Source: Bacteroidota bacterium (GTDB lineage Bacteria > Bacteroidota > Bacteroidia > Chitinophagales > Chitinophagaceae). Taken from it: a stretch of 43,355 nucleotides of DNA. Below are positions 7,944 through 16,952 of this stretch, one piece after another; the stretch's first letter is position 1, and each line of letters starts with the position of its first letter. The notes beneath the pieces were generated by a model. That model was not told the DNA's origin, searched no databases, and was given only the letters and a program-made list of their open reading frames with translations. The DNA is taken from the NCBI GenBank assembly GCA_947476825.1, contig CANJRV010000017.1:1-43355 (forward strand), read 5' to 3'. The translations under genes and the position numbers were made by a program.

Positions 7944-10352
7944 ATGGAATTTAACAGACAAATATTCGGAAATGGAAATGATGAAATAGAAATTATGCCA
8001 ATAGTTCCATTATCGGAAGATGAAATGAGTGATGAGGATAAAAAAAAATTACCAAAGAATTTAGTCATACTTCCATTGCGAAATATGGTGCTATTCCCAA
8101 ATGTAGTTATTCCCATTTCTGTATCTAGAGATAAATCGCTGAAAGCTTTAACAGAGGCGGAAAAGAACGGAAAACATATTGGCGTGCTTTCGCAAATTGA
8201 CCCTAAAAGCGAAGAGCCAAATTTTGCAGAAATCAATACGATTGGAACCGTTGCTGAAATTATTAAACAAATAAAAATGCCGGATGGCAGTTCTACCGTT
8301 TTTATTCGTGGGCGCATTCGTTTTCAAGTGGAAGAATGGATTCAAGACGAACCATTTTTCAAAGCAAAAGTTTCTTACCTCGAAGATATCATTCCCGAAA
8401 TGGACGAAGAATTTGCAGCAATGATTTCTTCCGTTAGAGATATGGCAGAACAGATACTTCGAAAATCATCGAATGTGCCACCTGAAGCTGGTATCCTTTT
8501 GAAAAATATTGAAAATATTTCTTTCTTAAATCATTTTATCGCTTCCAATCTGAATGGTGATATCAAGGAAAAACAAGCTTTACTGAATGAAAATAATTTC
8601 AAACAAAGAACAGAAGATTTACTTCGTTTGTTACATGTTGAACTTCAGCATGTGGATTTGAAAAATAAAATTACAGACAAAACAAAAGGCGAATTAGACA
8701 AACAACAAAAAGAATATTTTTTAAATCAACAGCTCAAAGCCATTAAAGATGAACTTGGTGGAGAAAGTAATGATCGAGAAATTAAAGATTTACAAAAACG
8801 AGGAGAAGATAAAAAATGGAGTGAAGCGGCTAAGGAAATGTTTAAAAAAAGCATTGACAAATTAGAGCGTATGCACCCATCCACACCAGATTATTCGATT
8901 ACGTATAACCATGTGGATCTATTACTCGACTTGCCTTGGGAAGAATATACCCAAGATATTTATGATATAAAGAAAGCGAGAAAAGTTTTAGATGATGATC
9001 ATTATGGGATGGATAAAATCAAAGATCGGATACTTGAATATTTAGCCGTTCTTAAATTAAAAGGCGACATGAAGTCTCCAATACTTTGTTTCATTGGACC
9101 TCCAGGTATAGGCAAAACCTCTTTAGGTAAATCCATTGCCAATGCGATTGGTAGAAAATATGTTCGATTTAGTCTTGGTGGATTGCATGATGAAAGTGAA
9201 TTACGAGGACATCGCAAAACCTATATAGGTGCTATGCCTGGCCGTATCATTCAATCTTTACGAAAAGTAAAATCCAGTAATCCAGTATTCATTTTGGATG
9301 AAATTGATAAAATTGGAAATGATTTCCGAGGCGATCCAAGTAGTGCCCTATTAGAAATTTTAGACCCAGAACAGAATAATTCTTTTTATGATAATTATTT
9401 AGAATTGGAATATGATTTATCTAAAGTACTATTTATTGCAACTGCCAATAGCTTAGCAGAAATACAACCTGCGCTTCGTGATCGTTTGGAAATAATCGAC
9501 TTAAGTGGTTATGCTGTTGAGGAGAAAACGGAGATTGCCAAAAAGCATTTAGTGCCAAAACAAAAAGAAGCACATGGTTTAAAATCGTATTCTATCAAAT
9601 TATCCAATGCGGTTATTGTCAAACTCATTACAGAATACACAAGAGAAAGTGGTGTTCGAGAATTAGAAAGACAATTGGCTTCTGTGATGCGCAATTTAGC
9701 GATGCGCGCAGCCTTAGACGAAAATTTGAAAACAGTTGAAGTAACCGAGGCAATGGTTGAAGAAATTTTAGGCAAGCCACGATATACCAACGATCTATAT
9801 TCCAAAACCAACCCGCCAGGTGTTGCAGTAGGATTAGCTTGGACTTATGTGGGAGGAGAAATATTATTCATCGAAACTAGTTTACATCCAGGCAAGGGAG
9901 GTTTAACCTTAACCGGAAATTTGGGCAATGTGATGAAAGAAAGTGCATCAACTGCACTCAGTTATATTCAAGCACACGCAAAAGATTTCAATTTAGATGA
10001 AAAAATATTTGAAGAAAAGTCTATACATATACATGTGCCAGAAGGCGCTGTACCAAAGGATGGCCCTAGTGCAGGTATAACCATGATGACTGCCATACTT
10101 AGTGCATTTACGAAAAAGAAAGTGAAACCATTCTTGGCCATGACAGGTGAAATTACTTTACGTGGACAAGTACTACCAGTTGGTGGTATCAAAGAAAAAA
10201 TATTGGCTGCAAAGCGTGCTGGTATGAAAGAAATTATTCTGTGTGCACAAAATGAAAAAGATATATTGGAAATTAATCCTTCTTATATCAAAGGACTTAA
10301 ATTTCATTATGTACAGGAGATGATGGAAGTGGTGAAGATTGCATTAGGGTAA
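7944..10352 (+). CDS. lon: ATP-dependent Lon protease
   Basis: 802 residues, normal length. The N-terminal substrate-binding domain starts near residue 35 ([21 protein letters not shown]). The AAA+ module has Walker A GPPGIGKT (385-392, Lys391) and Walker [12 protein letters not shown]. The C-terminal protease domain has the Ser-Lys dyad Ser709 (PKDGPSAGI) and Lys752 (GGIKEK). It degrades misfolded and specific regulatory proteins in the cytoplasm. An acidic stretch (about 24-33) precedes the N domain, as in related Bacteroidota Lon proteins. It is divergent from the T9SS gene at 5727-7784, with 159 bp between them. No heat-shock (CIRCE-type) element was seen upstream. Confidence 0.98.
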   Translation: MEFNRQIFGNGNDEIEIMPIVPLSEDEMSDEDKKKLPKNLVILPLRNMVLFPNVVIPISVSRDKSLKALTEAEKNGKHIGVLSQIDPKSEEPNFAEINTIGTVAEIIKQIKMPDGSSTVFIRGRIRFQVEEWIQDEPFFKAKVSYLEDIIPEMDEEFAAMISSVRDMAEQILRKSSNVPPEAGILLKNIENISFLNHFIASNLNGDIKEKQALLNENNFKQRTEDLLRLLHVELQHVDLKNKITDKTKGELDKQQKEYFLNQQLKAIKDELGGESNDREIKDLQKRGEDKKWSEAAKEMFKKSIDKLERMHPSTPDYSITYNHVDLLLDLPWEEYTQDIYDIKKARKVLDDDHYGMDKIKDRILEYLAVLKLKGDMKSPILCFIGPPGIGKTSLGKSIANAIGRKYVRFSLGGLHDESELRGHRKTYIGAMPGRIIQSLRKVKSSNPVFILDEIDKIGNDFRGDPSSALLEILDPEQNNSFYDNYLELEYDLSKVLFIATANSLAEIQPALRDRLEIIDLSGYAVEEKTEIAKKHLVPKQKEAHGLKSYSIKLSNAVIVKLITEYTRESGVRELERQLASVMRNLAMRAALDENLKTVEVTEAMVEEILGKPRYTNDLYSKTNPPGVAVGLAWTYVGGEILFIETSLHPGKGGLTLTGNLGNVMKESASTALSYIQAHAKDFNLDEKIFEEKSIHIHVPEGAVPKDGPSAGITMMTAILSAFTKKKVKPFLAMTGEITLRGQVLPVGGIKEKILAAKRAGMKEIILCAQNEKDILEINPSYIKGLKFHYVQEMMEVVKIALG

Positions 10353-10680
10353 AGTGGTTGTAAAACTAGCTACTGGATTCATTCCAAATTATTGCTGCAA
10401 ATAATATTTTGTTCTTTTGTCTTGATACAAAAGAACCAAAAAATCAAGGCTGTGGATAGTTTTGCTAAAAAATGTTCGTGCTCGACGCAAATCGTCCAAA
10501 CTCACAATCCTCCTAACGTCGGTTGCTCAGACAGGGACGATTTGTTCGCCGACCACTCCATTTTTTTTAACGCCAAACTATCCAAGGCCATTTACAAGTT
10601 CATCAATTGATGCAACAATTTCGAATACACTTCGGTCCATTTAGTACCAATCTCAAAGTGATTACAGATATTCTTAAAAT
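10353..10680. repeat. Gene-free stretch holding a foldback (REP/MITE-like) element
   Basis: No credible gene. The left part has a perfect 10-bp hairpin, GTTCTTTTGT (10411-10420) with ACAAAAGAAC (10427-10436). Next comes a larger nested foldback. Outer imperfect arms at about 10447-10465 (GGCTGTGGATAGTTTTGC) and 10571-10589 pair around TGGATAGTTT. Inner arms CAAATCGTCC (10488-10497) and GGACGATTTG (10535-10544) pair perfectly. The central loop is about 37 nt. The right arm is preceded by a run of eight T. Nested palindromy suggests a non-autonomous mobile or REP-like element, or a structured transcript downstream of lon. Confidence 0.6.
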
Positions 10681-10714
10681 AAAAAAAGGAGCTCAAATTG
10701 AACTCCTTTTTTTT
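10681..10714 (-). terminator. Terminator of the L31 gene
   Basis: A-run, then GGAG-C-TCAA, then TTGA-A-CTCC, then a T-run: a hairpin with one mismatch and A/T tracts on both sides, 17 bp past the stop of the minus-strand L31 gene. Confidence 0.8.
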
Positions 10715-10730
10715 ATAATCTTGATAAAAA

Positions 10731-10982
10731 TTATTTCTTTTTTGCGTAACGCTTGTTGAATTTGTCGATACGACCTGCTGTATCTAATAATACATTTTTA
10801 CCAGTGTAAAAAGGATGTGATGTATTAGAAACCTCCAATTTAATTACTGGATATTCATTCCCATCTTCCCATACCATTGTTTCAGAAGACTTAGCGGTAG
10901 AGCGTGACAAGAATGTAGTTTCGTTACTCATGTCTTTAAAGATGACATGTCGAAAAGATGTTGGGTGAATGCCTTGTTTCAT
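10731..10982 (-). CDS. rpmE2: 50S ribosomal protein L31 type B
   Basis: 83 residues with the L31 signature: MKQGIHP at the N-terminus and SNTSHPFYTGKNVLLDTAGRIDKF toward the C-terminus. It lacks the CxxC pairs of zinc-binding L31, so it is the zinc-independent type B form, and the length fits that form. It is a component of the large ribosomal subunit at the central protuberance. It stands alone with its own terminator. In many bacteria type B is favoured under zinc limitation, but no Zur box was recognised here. Confidence 0.95.
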   Translation of the reverse strand: MKQGIHPTSFRHVIFKDMSNETTFLSRSTAKSSETMVWEDGNEYPVIKLEVSNTSHPFYTGKNVLLDTAGRIDKFNKRYAKKK

Positions 10983-11107
10983 ATTATTTTATTTAGTGCA
11001 TGATTCTAACCATGCGATTTTTAAAAGAGGGCAAAAGTAAGCTAGGAATGTGTAAGGAACAAACAATTTTTCAAATAATTAAAAATCTGCTCAAAGTATT
11101 GCTATTA

Positions 11108-11599
11108 CTAGCTTTTCATATTAATGAACTGCATTGGGATTTTCAATTCGCAGCTTTTACACAATTGTATGACCTCTTGCAAATCGTCAATCTTCTTCCC
11201 TGTCACGCGAATAATATCGTCCATAATGGCAGCTTGTACTTTCATTCCAGCGTCCTTAATCATCTTCACTATCTTCTTTGCATCATCTTGGTTTAATCCA
11301 TTTTTTACTGGAATTTCCTTTTTCACAATTTTACCAGAAGGATAAATTTCTTTGCTTAAATCGAAGCAATCTCCATCCAAGCCATGACGCATAGAACGAG
11401 AAACTAGTACATCCAATATCTGTTCCATCTTCATGTCGCTGTCGGCTTCTAATGAAACTTTATAATCTTTTTTATTCAATTCAATCACCACATGCGATCC
11501 TTTAAAATCGAATCGATTGCTTATTTCTTTGTTCACGGTATTGATAGCGTTGTCTAAAGTTTGAATGTCCACTTTACTGCTGATATCGAATGATGGCAT
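11108..11599 (-). CDS. YajQ-family nucleotide-binding protein
   Basis: 163 residues from the preferred start MPSFDISSKVD. Eight in-frame residues upstream (to 11623) are not typical of the family. Family motifs are the N-terminal SFDISSKVD, ISNRFDFKGS and a C-terminal stretch with QAAIMDDIIRVTGKKIDDLQ. YajQ proteins have two ferredoxin-like/KH-like lobes and bind nucleotides. Some orthologues bind cyclic di-GMP and modulate transcription, and that property is known only for particular members. It is monocistronic and divergent from the PNPOx-like gene across a repeat-bearing 434-bp gap. Confidence 0.92.
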   Translation of the reverse strand: MPSFDISSKVDIQTLDNAINTVNKEISNRFDFKGSHVVIELNKKDYKVSLEADSDMKMEQILDVLVSRSMRHGLDGDCFDLSKEIYPSGKIVKKEIPVKNGLNQDDAKKIVKMIKDAGMKVQAAIMDDIIRVTGKKIDDLQEVIQLCKSCELKIPMQFINMKS

Positions 11600-11699
11600 A
11601 GTATAATTTTTTAATCGAGGCAAAGATAATTCTTATCCTTTTTTATTCATTGCTTTTTCTTTTTTTTTGACAAAACTTAATTTATGGTTAGGTAATACA

Positions 11700-11782
11700 G
11701 TAGCGTATTTTTTGAAAAAAAATTAATGCTACAGTGGAATGGTGTAGCGTATTTTTTGAAAAAAAATTAATGCTACACCATT
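11700..11782. repeat. Tandem pair of identical hairpin repeats
   Basis: A 33-nt sequence starting GTAGCGTATTTTTTG and ending TTAATGCTAC is present at 11700-11732 and, without mismatch, at 11744-11776. Each copy is an inverted repeat (GTAGC/GCTAC outside, TTTTTT/AAAAAA inside). The second copy's stem extends to 11 bp (AATGGTGTAGC 11738-11748 with GCTACACCATT 11772-11782). The two copies can also pair with each other through GCTACA/TGTAGC. Confidence 0.8.
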
Positions 11783-11866
11783 GGGCGGCACACACGCTAT
11801 TCGTTCCAATCTTTTTACTTCAAAGCAAGCAAAAAGGATTTCCACTACTATCGTTGCCGCAATGCA
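11783..11866 (+). repeat. Dispersed GGCGGCA...TGCCGC palindromic element, copy A
   Basis: About 84 bp, from GGGCGGCACACACGC to GTTGCCGCAATGCA. The ends (GCGGCA/TGCCGC) are complementary, and the centre CTTTTTACTT...AAGCAAAAAG forms a hairpin (one mismatch in this copy). Near-identical to copy D (39245-39331). Confidence 0.8.
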
Positions 11867-12033
11867 TCCACCCAAGTCAATTATTTTCCTTATTGCAATT
11901 TTTTTACATACAAAATAAACAGGAACAAACAAAGGGAAATTGCTGGAGCTTATACAATCAATAATAAATTTGAAAAAATACAACTGCAGGTTGATTATTA
12001 TTCCTTACTATATTTGACCATTAAAAAAATGCA

Positions 12034-12579
12034 ATGAGCAAACTCTTTGAATCGATAACACCACAATTAGAGAAGTGGATAAGCCATCAACAAATGTTTT
12101 TTGTTGCCACTGCTCCCCTATCTGCAGATGGACATATTAATTGTTCCCCCAAAGGTTTGGACTCCTTTCGAATACTATCACCTACTGTTGTTGCTTATCA
12201 AGATTTGACTGGCAGCGGTATTGAAACGATTGCCCACATACAAGAAAACAAACGAATTTTAATTATGTTTTGTGCCTTTGATGGCGCACCCAAAATCGTG
12301 CGTTTACATGGACATGGAAAAGCTGTATTACCTACAGATACCGCATTTGCAGACATGGAAACCAAATTTCCAAAGCGAACAGGCGTAAGAGCTTATATAC
12401 AAATTGACCTTACACGAATAACGGATTCGTGTGGCTATTCCGTTCCCTTGTATGATTTTAAAAAACATCGGGATGTTTTAGATAAATACAACGAACAAAA
12501 AGGAGAACAAAAATTAAAAGAATATCGATTGCTTAAAAATAAAACCAGTATTGATGGTTTAATGGGATTGGTCGAATAA
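12034..12579 (+). CDS. Pyridoxamine 5'-phosphate oxidase-family (FMN-binding) protein
   Basis: 181 residues with the split-barrel flavin-binding pattern: FFVATAPLSADGHINCSPKGLDSFRIL near the N-terminus (the usual FxATxxxDGxPxxSPKG strand), then VAYQDLTGSG, NKRILIMFCAFDGAPKIVRLHGHG and a conserved-looking CGYSVPLYDF in the second half. This is the PNPOx-like subfamily of about 180 residues, distinct from true PdxH, and substrates are generally undefined. It is probably a cytoplasmic flavoenzyme. It is convergent with the PKD-domain gene and shares a terminator with it. Confidence 0.87.
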   Translation: MSKLFESITPQLEKWISHQQMFFVATAPLSADGHINCSPKGLDSFRILSPTVVAYQDLTGSGIETIAHIQENKRILIMFCAFDGAPKIVRLHGHGKAVLPTDTAFADMETKFPKRTGVRAYIQIDLTRITDSCGYSVPLYDFKKHRDVLDKYNEQKGEQKLKEYRLLKNKTSIDGLMGLVE

Positions 12580-12650
12580 TACCAACACATTAATTTTTTA
12601 TCAAAAAAATACATTGTGGTGTATTACTCGTGTGCAAGAAACAAGTGCAT

Positions 12651-12683
12651 AAAAAAAAGCTACTCTAAGAGTAGCTCTTTTTT
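12651..12683. terminator. Bidirectional terminator
   Basis: A-run, AGCTACTC, loop TAA, GAGTAGCT, then C and a T-run. A perfect 8-bp stem with A/T tracts on both sides, placed between convergent genes ending at 12579 and 12704. Confidence 0.9.
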
Positions 12684-12703
12684 AAAACAATCATTGGATA
12701 AAT

Positions 12704-13546
12704 TTATTTTGTAAAATTAGAGTAAGTACTCTTACCGCTTGCGTCTGTCAATTTCAAAATATAGATATTAGAAGACAAAGCTTCAATATTTATAGCTTGT
12801 TTATTTTTTACAGAAGTCGATAATACTTTGGTACCATTTGTAGTATACACTTGAACTTGGTAAGTTTGGTTTGTTGCACCTTCAATAAATAATTTATCTG
12901 TTGCAGGGTTAGGATAAATATGTATGCTCTCTTTATCTATCGCGCTAGTAGAAGTAGGCGTACCAAAGGTTACAGAGTACATCGCATTCGCCGTTTTATT
13001 GATGGTACTAGAATCGCAATATGTGTTTGTACAACCATTACCAGTGACAGTTAAACAAATGACATACACACCAGGAGCTGCATAAGTATGTGATGGATTT
13101 GCGCCAGTACCTGTTGAACCGTCACCCCAATCCCATGCATAAGTTAAACCTCCACCTGTACTTGTATTCACACCAATATAGGTTGAAGGTGCACCAAGTG
13201 AATCTGGGTAGATATAAAAGTTAGCATTACAAGGTAAAGCAGAAGTAATCGTAACAGAATTGCAAGTAGAATCGCAAGCAATATTGGTTAAGGAATCAAC
13301 TACTTTATGACAAATGGTATAAGTACCTGGTGTAGTATACGTATAGGTGATGTTTTGTTGACCACAAAGAAAAGTTACACCGCCATCAAAGGACCAATAA
13401 TGTAACATGATGCTCGCAACTGCATTACCAGCACAAGCTACAACCCCATTTGGATTGACGCTTGTAGTGAAAGTAGCGCTACATTGTGCTTGCATTTTTA
13501 CCGAAGCAAATGCAAAAAGGACGAGAAGGAATAATTTTGTTTTCAT
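12704..13546 (-). CDS. PKD-domain secreted protein with T9SS sorting domain
   Basis: 280 residues. The signal peptide (1-21) ends at MQAQ. Two PKD-like beta domains follow. The first (about 22-100) is weaker (HYWSFDGGVT, YTYTTPGTYTICHKVVD). The second (about 104-184) is clear (YAWDWGDGSTGTGANPSHTYAAPGVYVICLTV). Paired cysteines (CDSTCNS, CTNTYCDS) may form disulfides. The C-terminal T9SS type A domain (about 205-280) carries IHIYPNPATDKLFIEG and LSSNIYILKLTD. It is probably a small surface or secreted adhesive protein with no catalytic motif. Upstream on its 5' side lies the large repeat array. Confidence 0.87.
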   Translation of the reverse strand: MKTKLFLLVLFAFASVKMQAQCSATFTTSVNPNGVVACAGNAVASIMLHYWSFDGGVTFLCGQQNITYTYTTPGTYTICHKVVDSLTNIACDSTCNSVTITSALPCNANFYIYPDSLGAPSTYIGVNTSTGGGLTYAWDWGDGSTGTGANPSHTYAAPGVYVICLTVTGNGCTNTYCDSSTINKTANAMYSVTFGTPTSTSAIDKESIHIYPNPATDKLFIEGATNQTYQVQVYTTNGTKVLSTSVKNKQAINIEALSSNIYILKLTDASGKSTYSNFTK

Positions 13547-14728
13547 GTTTTAATTTTTTTTTGAGTTTAAAATGATTGTTCGAGAAGTAATACGATAGTC
13601 ATGCAAATAACGTTAGCGAATCTAGAAATAAATAGCAGTTTTTTTTATGACAACATTTATTTTTTATAAAATAGAAAGTTGTCTATCGGGTTTGCAACTT
13701 TGGCTGGAGATTTGCAACTTTGGCTGGCGCGGGTTTGCAACCCGTGTCCTCTAATCAAATTGTCTGAACTACATCACTTCGGCTTTGCTCAGCACATGGT
13801 TATTTGATTTGGATGATTAGTATGATTCTATTTTGCAGACTCTTCGATATGTTCCGCAGGACATGTCGAAGTAAAAATAATAGCAGATTTGCAATCTGAT
13901 TACACACGATTAAAAATCGCTTTTTATCTTAAGTTCGAGATGCGCTGCGCTAACATCTCGAATAGCCCAATCAATGAACATAAAAATCCCGTAGGGATGA
14001 CATGATTATAGAAATCATGTTATAAGTCGAAAGCAAAATCCCGTAGGGATGACATGATTTAACGGTCTTCGATATATTCCGAATGCCATGTCGAAGTATT
14101 GATAATGGCAGATTTGCAATCTGCTCGTTTGTGATTAAAAATCGCTTTTTATCTACCATTCGAAATGCGCTGCGCTAACATCTCGAAAAGCCCAATAGCC
14201 CAGTTCAATGAACATAAAAATCCCGTAGGGATGACATGATTGTTGAAATCAAATGATAAGTCGAAAGCAAAATCCCGTAGGGATGATATGATTTAACGGT
14301 CTTCGATATGTTCAGAAAGCCATTTCGAAGTATAGATAATAACAGATTTGCCATCTGCTTGTATGCGATTAGAAATCGCTTTTTATCTACCATTCGAGAT
14401 GCGCTGCGCTAACATCTCGAATAGCCCAGATACATACAAAGAAAATAATTATAGAGTAAAATCTATTCCCCCTTCACTGGCGCGGGTTTGCAACCCGTGA
14501 CCCACACTTCCTAACATCCCCAACAGCCCATTCATTTGCAATCTGCTGGTATGCGATTAAAAATCGCTTTTTATCTACCATTCGAGATGCGCTGCGCTAA
14601 CATCTCGAATAGCCCAAATAAAACAAGAACTCCGTTTGATGCACTGCATTGCGGCAACGATTGCAGTGGAAATCCTTTTTGTCGGCGCAGCCGCAAAAAG
14701 ATTGGAACGGAAAGCGTGCCTGCCGCCC
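13547..14728. repeat. Gene-free array of nested palindromic repeats
   Basis: About 1.2 kb with no credible gene. Left part: TTTGCAACTTTGGCTGG twice at a 20-bp period (13691, 13711), then palindrome CGGGTTTGCAACCCG (13730-13744). Core: units beginning CTTCGATAT at 13842, 14067 and 14301 (spacings 225 and 234 bp), the third truncated near 14428, plus a partial unit at 14533-14616. Each full unit holds palindromes CAGATTTGCAATCTG, CGATTAAAAATCG, TTCGAGATG/CATCTCGAA around CGCTGCGC, and two ATCCCGTAGGGAT hairpins. A second CGGGTTTGCAACCCG lies at 14483-14497. The array ends in copy B of the dispersed GGCGGCA element. The 62-codon minus-strand ORFs within units 1 and 2 are treated as by-products of the repeat. 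Confidence 0.88.
14645..14728 (-). repeat. Dispersed GGCGGCA...TGCCGC palindromic element, copy B
   Basis: On the minus strand it runs from GGGCGGCAGGCACGC to GTTGCCGCAATGCA. Its central hairpin is TTTTTG-CGGC / GCCG-A-CAAAAA, whereas copies A and D carry GCTT/AAGC at that position. The change is compensatory, so pairing is preserved. It closes the right end of the repeat array. Confidence 0.8.
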
Positions 14729-14810
14729 AAATAATTTTCATTTAAAGTGTAGTATCCCTTTTATATCTACTTCTAAAAAGTATCTTTACCCCTTATTTTT
14801 AAAGTTGTAA

Positions 14811-16877
14811 ATGGATAAGAAACTATTACTGAAAGCCTACCGATTGATGATGACTGCCAAGGCAATGGCAAATATTTATGAAGACAACAGAGCAATCTGT
14901 ACCTATGTACATAGCACATCTCGCGGACATGAAGCGATACAATTAGCAACCGCATTTCAATTAAAACCGCAGGATTATGTAAGCCCGTATTATAGAGATG
15001 AGAGTTTAATGTTGGGCATGGGATGGCGCCCCTATGAAATGATGTTGCAATTATTAGCCAAAGCCGATGATCCATTTACAGGCGGACGAGAATATTATAA
15101 TCACCCCAATTCAAGACGAGAAAATTTCCCGAAAATAATTCACCAAAGCAGTGCGACTGGTATGCAGGCAATTCCTACAACTGGCATTGCACAAGGCATA
15201 CAGTACATTGAGAAATCCCAAATAAACAAAATTCCAAATTCCAAAGTAAATGTAGAAGCTCCAGTAGTGATTTGTTGTTTTGGCGACGGCAGTGTTACGG
15301 AAGGTGAAGTGAGTGAAGCATTTCAGTTTGCAGCGCTCCGACAATTGCCAATTATTTATTTAGTAGAAGATAATGATTGGGGCATTAGTGTGAGCAGTGA
15401 TGAAGCACGTACCATGAATGCTTATGAATTTATTCAAGGATTTAAAGGCATTGAAAGAATGCAAGTGGATGGTAGTGATTTTGAAAAAAGTTATGCTACC
15501 ATGGAAAATGCCATTCATTATGTCCGTGAAAAAAGAAAACCCATTTTAGTGCATGCTACCGTTCCACTTTTGGGACATCATACGAGTGGAGTTCGCAAGG
15601 AATGGTATAGAACAGAAGAGGATATGGCGAAGCATATCAAAGATGATCCTGCACCAAAACTGAAAAACAAATTAATACAATTAGGCATCAGTGAAACAGA
15701 ACTGAATACGATAGAAGAAGAAGAAAAAATATTGGTTGCTAGTGAATTTGCTGAAGCCGTTAATGCACCAGAGCCTGATGCTACAAGCGTGAGTGCGCAT
15801 GTGTTTGCAGAGACTAGCATCATTGAAGAGCAAGGAGAAAGAACACCTGCCAATGGCGAAAAAGTAGTGATGGTAGACGCTGCCATGCATGCAGTAGAAG
15901 AGTTGATGCGTAAGCACCAAGAGTGTTTATTTTACGGGCAAGATGTTGGTAAAAGATTAGGTGGTGTATTTCGTGAAGCGGCTACGCTTGCCGATAAATT
16001 TGGCGATGATCGAGTATTCAATACTGCTATTCAAGAGGCTTATATTATTGGTAGTACAATAGGCTTAAGTGCCGTTGGATTAAAGCCATTTGTAGAGGTA
16101 CAATTTGCAGATTATATATACCCTGGCTTCAATCAATTGGTTACCGAAATTTCTAAATCTTGTTATTTAAGTTGTGGCAAATTTCCTGTGAGTATGGTAT
16201 TGCGTGTTCCCATTGGTGCCTATGGTGGTGGCGGTCCTTACCATAGTGGTAGTGTAGAAAGTATACTCGCCAATATCAAAGGAATCAAAGTGGTTTACCC
16301 AAGTAATGCTGCCGATATGAAAGGCTTAATGAAGGCTGCTTATTATGACCCTAATCCGGTTGTCATGCTTGAACATAAAGGATTGTATTGGAGTAAAGTA
16401 CCGGGCACAGAAGATGCAAAAATGATAGAGCCTGCTGAAGATTATATTTTACCATTGGGCAAAGGCATCTCTATTGTACAAGCGAGTGATGAGCAAATAG
16501 AACTTGGCAATAGCATCTGTATTATAACCTATGGCATGGGTGTTTATTGGGCGAAAAATGCAGCGCAAAAATTCCCAGATTCGATAGAAATAATTGATAT
16601 CAGAACCATTTATCCATTGGATGAAGACTTAATTTTTGAGACTGTAAAACGCCATGGAAAATGTTTAGTACTAACGGAAGAACAACTTCGTAATTCCTTT
16701 GCGGAAGCCATGGCATGTAGAATTCAACAAGCTTGTTTTTACCAATTAGATGCTCCAGTAAAAACCTTAGGTGCATTGAATCTTCCAGCAGTACCCATGA
16801 ATAAAATTTTGGAACAAGCGATGTTACCTACTGTCGAAAAAGTGGAACAGGCGATTGAGGCGTTGTTGAGAGATTGA
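14811..16877 (+). CDS. Fused E1 alpha/beta subunit of branched-chain 2-oxoacid (2-oxoisovalerate) dehydrogenase
   Basis: 688 residues: an E1 alpha half (about 1-330) and an E1 beta half (about 355-688) in one chain, a fusion frequent in Bacteroidota. The alpha half has the thiamine-diphosphate motif beginning GDGSVTEGE (158-166) and ending EDNDWGIS, RGHEAIQLA near the N-terminus, and a GHHTSG loop. The beta half has GGVFREA, IQEAYIIGSTIGLSAVGLKP and GAYGGGGPYHSGS. It catalyses oxidative decarboxylation of branched-chain 2-oxoacids as E1 of the E1-E2-E3 complex, feeding branched-chain acyl-CoA for iso-fatty acids and valine/leucine/isoleucine breakdown. E2 and E3 genes are not adjacent. A role as pyruvate or acetoin E1 is less likely but not excluded. 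Confidence 0.92.
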   Translation: MDKKLLLKAYRLMMTAKAMANIYEDNRAICTYVHSTSRGHEAIQLATAFQLKPQDYVSPYYRDESLMLGMGWRPYEMMLQLLAKADDPFTGGREYYNHPNSRRENFPKIIHQSSATGMQAIPTTGIAQGIQYIEKSQINKIPNSKVNVEAPVVICCFGDGSVTEGEVSEAFQFAALRQLPIIYLVEDNDWGISVSSDEARTMNAYEFIQGFKGIERMQVDGSDFEKSYATMENAIHYVREKRKPILVHATVPLLGHHTSGVRKEWYRTEEDMAKHIKDDPAPKLKNKLIQLGISETELNTIEEEEKILVASEFAEAVNAPEPDATSVSAHVFAETSIIEEQGERTPANGEKVVMVDAAMHAVEELMRKHQECLFYGQDVGKRLGGVFREAATLADKFGDDRVFNTAIQEAYIIGSTIGLSAVGLKPFVEVQFADYIYPGFNQLVTEISKSCYLSCGKFPVSMVLRVPIGAYGGGGPYHSGSVESILANIKGIKVVYPSNAADMKGLMKAAYYDPNPVVMLEHKGLYWSKVPGTEDAKMIEPAEDYILPLGKGISIVQASDEQIELGNSICIITYGMGVYWAKNAAQKFPDSIEIIDIRTIYPLDEDLIFETVKRHGKCLVLTEEQLRNSFAEAMACRIQQACFYQLDAPVKTLGALNLPAVPMNKILEQAMLPTVEKVEQAIEALLRD

Positions 16878-16952
16878 TGATGGAAGGAATAAGGGGTAAG
16901 ATGTAAGAAGATGTTGACTATTGCATTTTCTTAAACAACTCACTCTACTCCC

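Larger units (their letters stand above)
11600..12033. other. Divergent intergenic region carrying two kinds of repeat
   Basis: No gene seen between yajQ and the PNPOx-like gene. From left to right it holds a 44-bp-period tandem pair of hairpin repeats (11700-11782), directly abutting a copy of the dispersed GGCGGCA/TGCCGC element (11783-11866). Both are listed separately. The promoters of the two flanking genes must lie outside or within these repeats. Confidence 0.6.

Noticed and set aside
10392-10644. Small plus-strand ORFs downstream of lon
   Set aside because: They lie within the nested foldback element. No promoter and no protein-like composition were seen.
11734-11983. ORFs on both strands in the yajQ/PNPOx gap
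   Set aside because: They overlap the tandem hairpins and repeat copy A and have no conserved features. A related translation of the same repeat appears at 39.24 kb, confirming the DNA origin.
13971-14393. Two similar 62-codon minus-strand ORFs (13971-14159 and 14205-14393) that look like paralogous small proteins
   Set aside because: They are the same reading frame through two copies of the palindromic repeat unit. Their similarity follows from the DNA repeat, they have no recognisable protein features, and differences between them are spread over all codon positions.
13547-14728. The repeat array as a CRISPR locus
   Set aside because: Units are about 230 bp and internally palindromic, without short direct repeats separated by unique spacers, and no cas genes are present.
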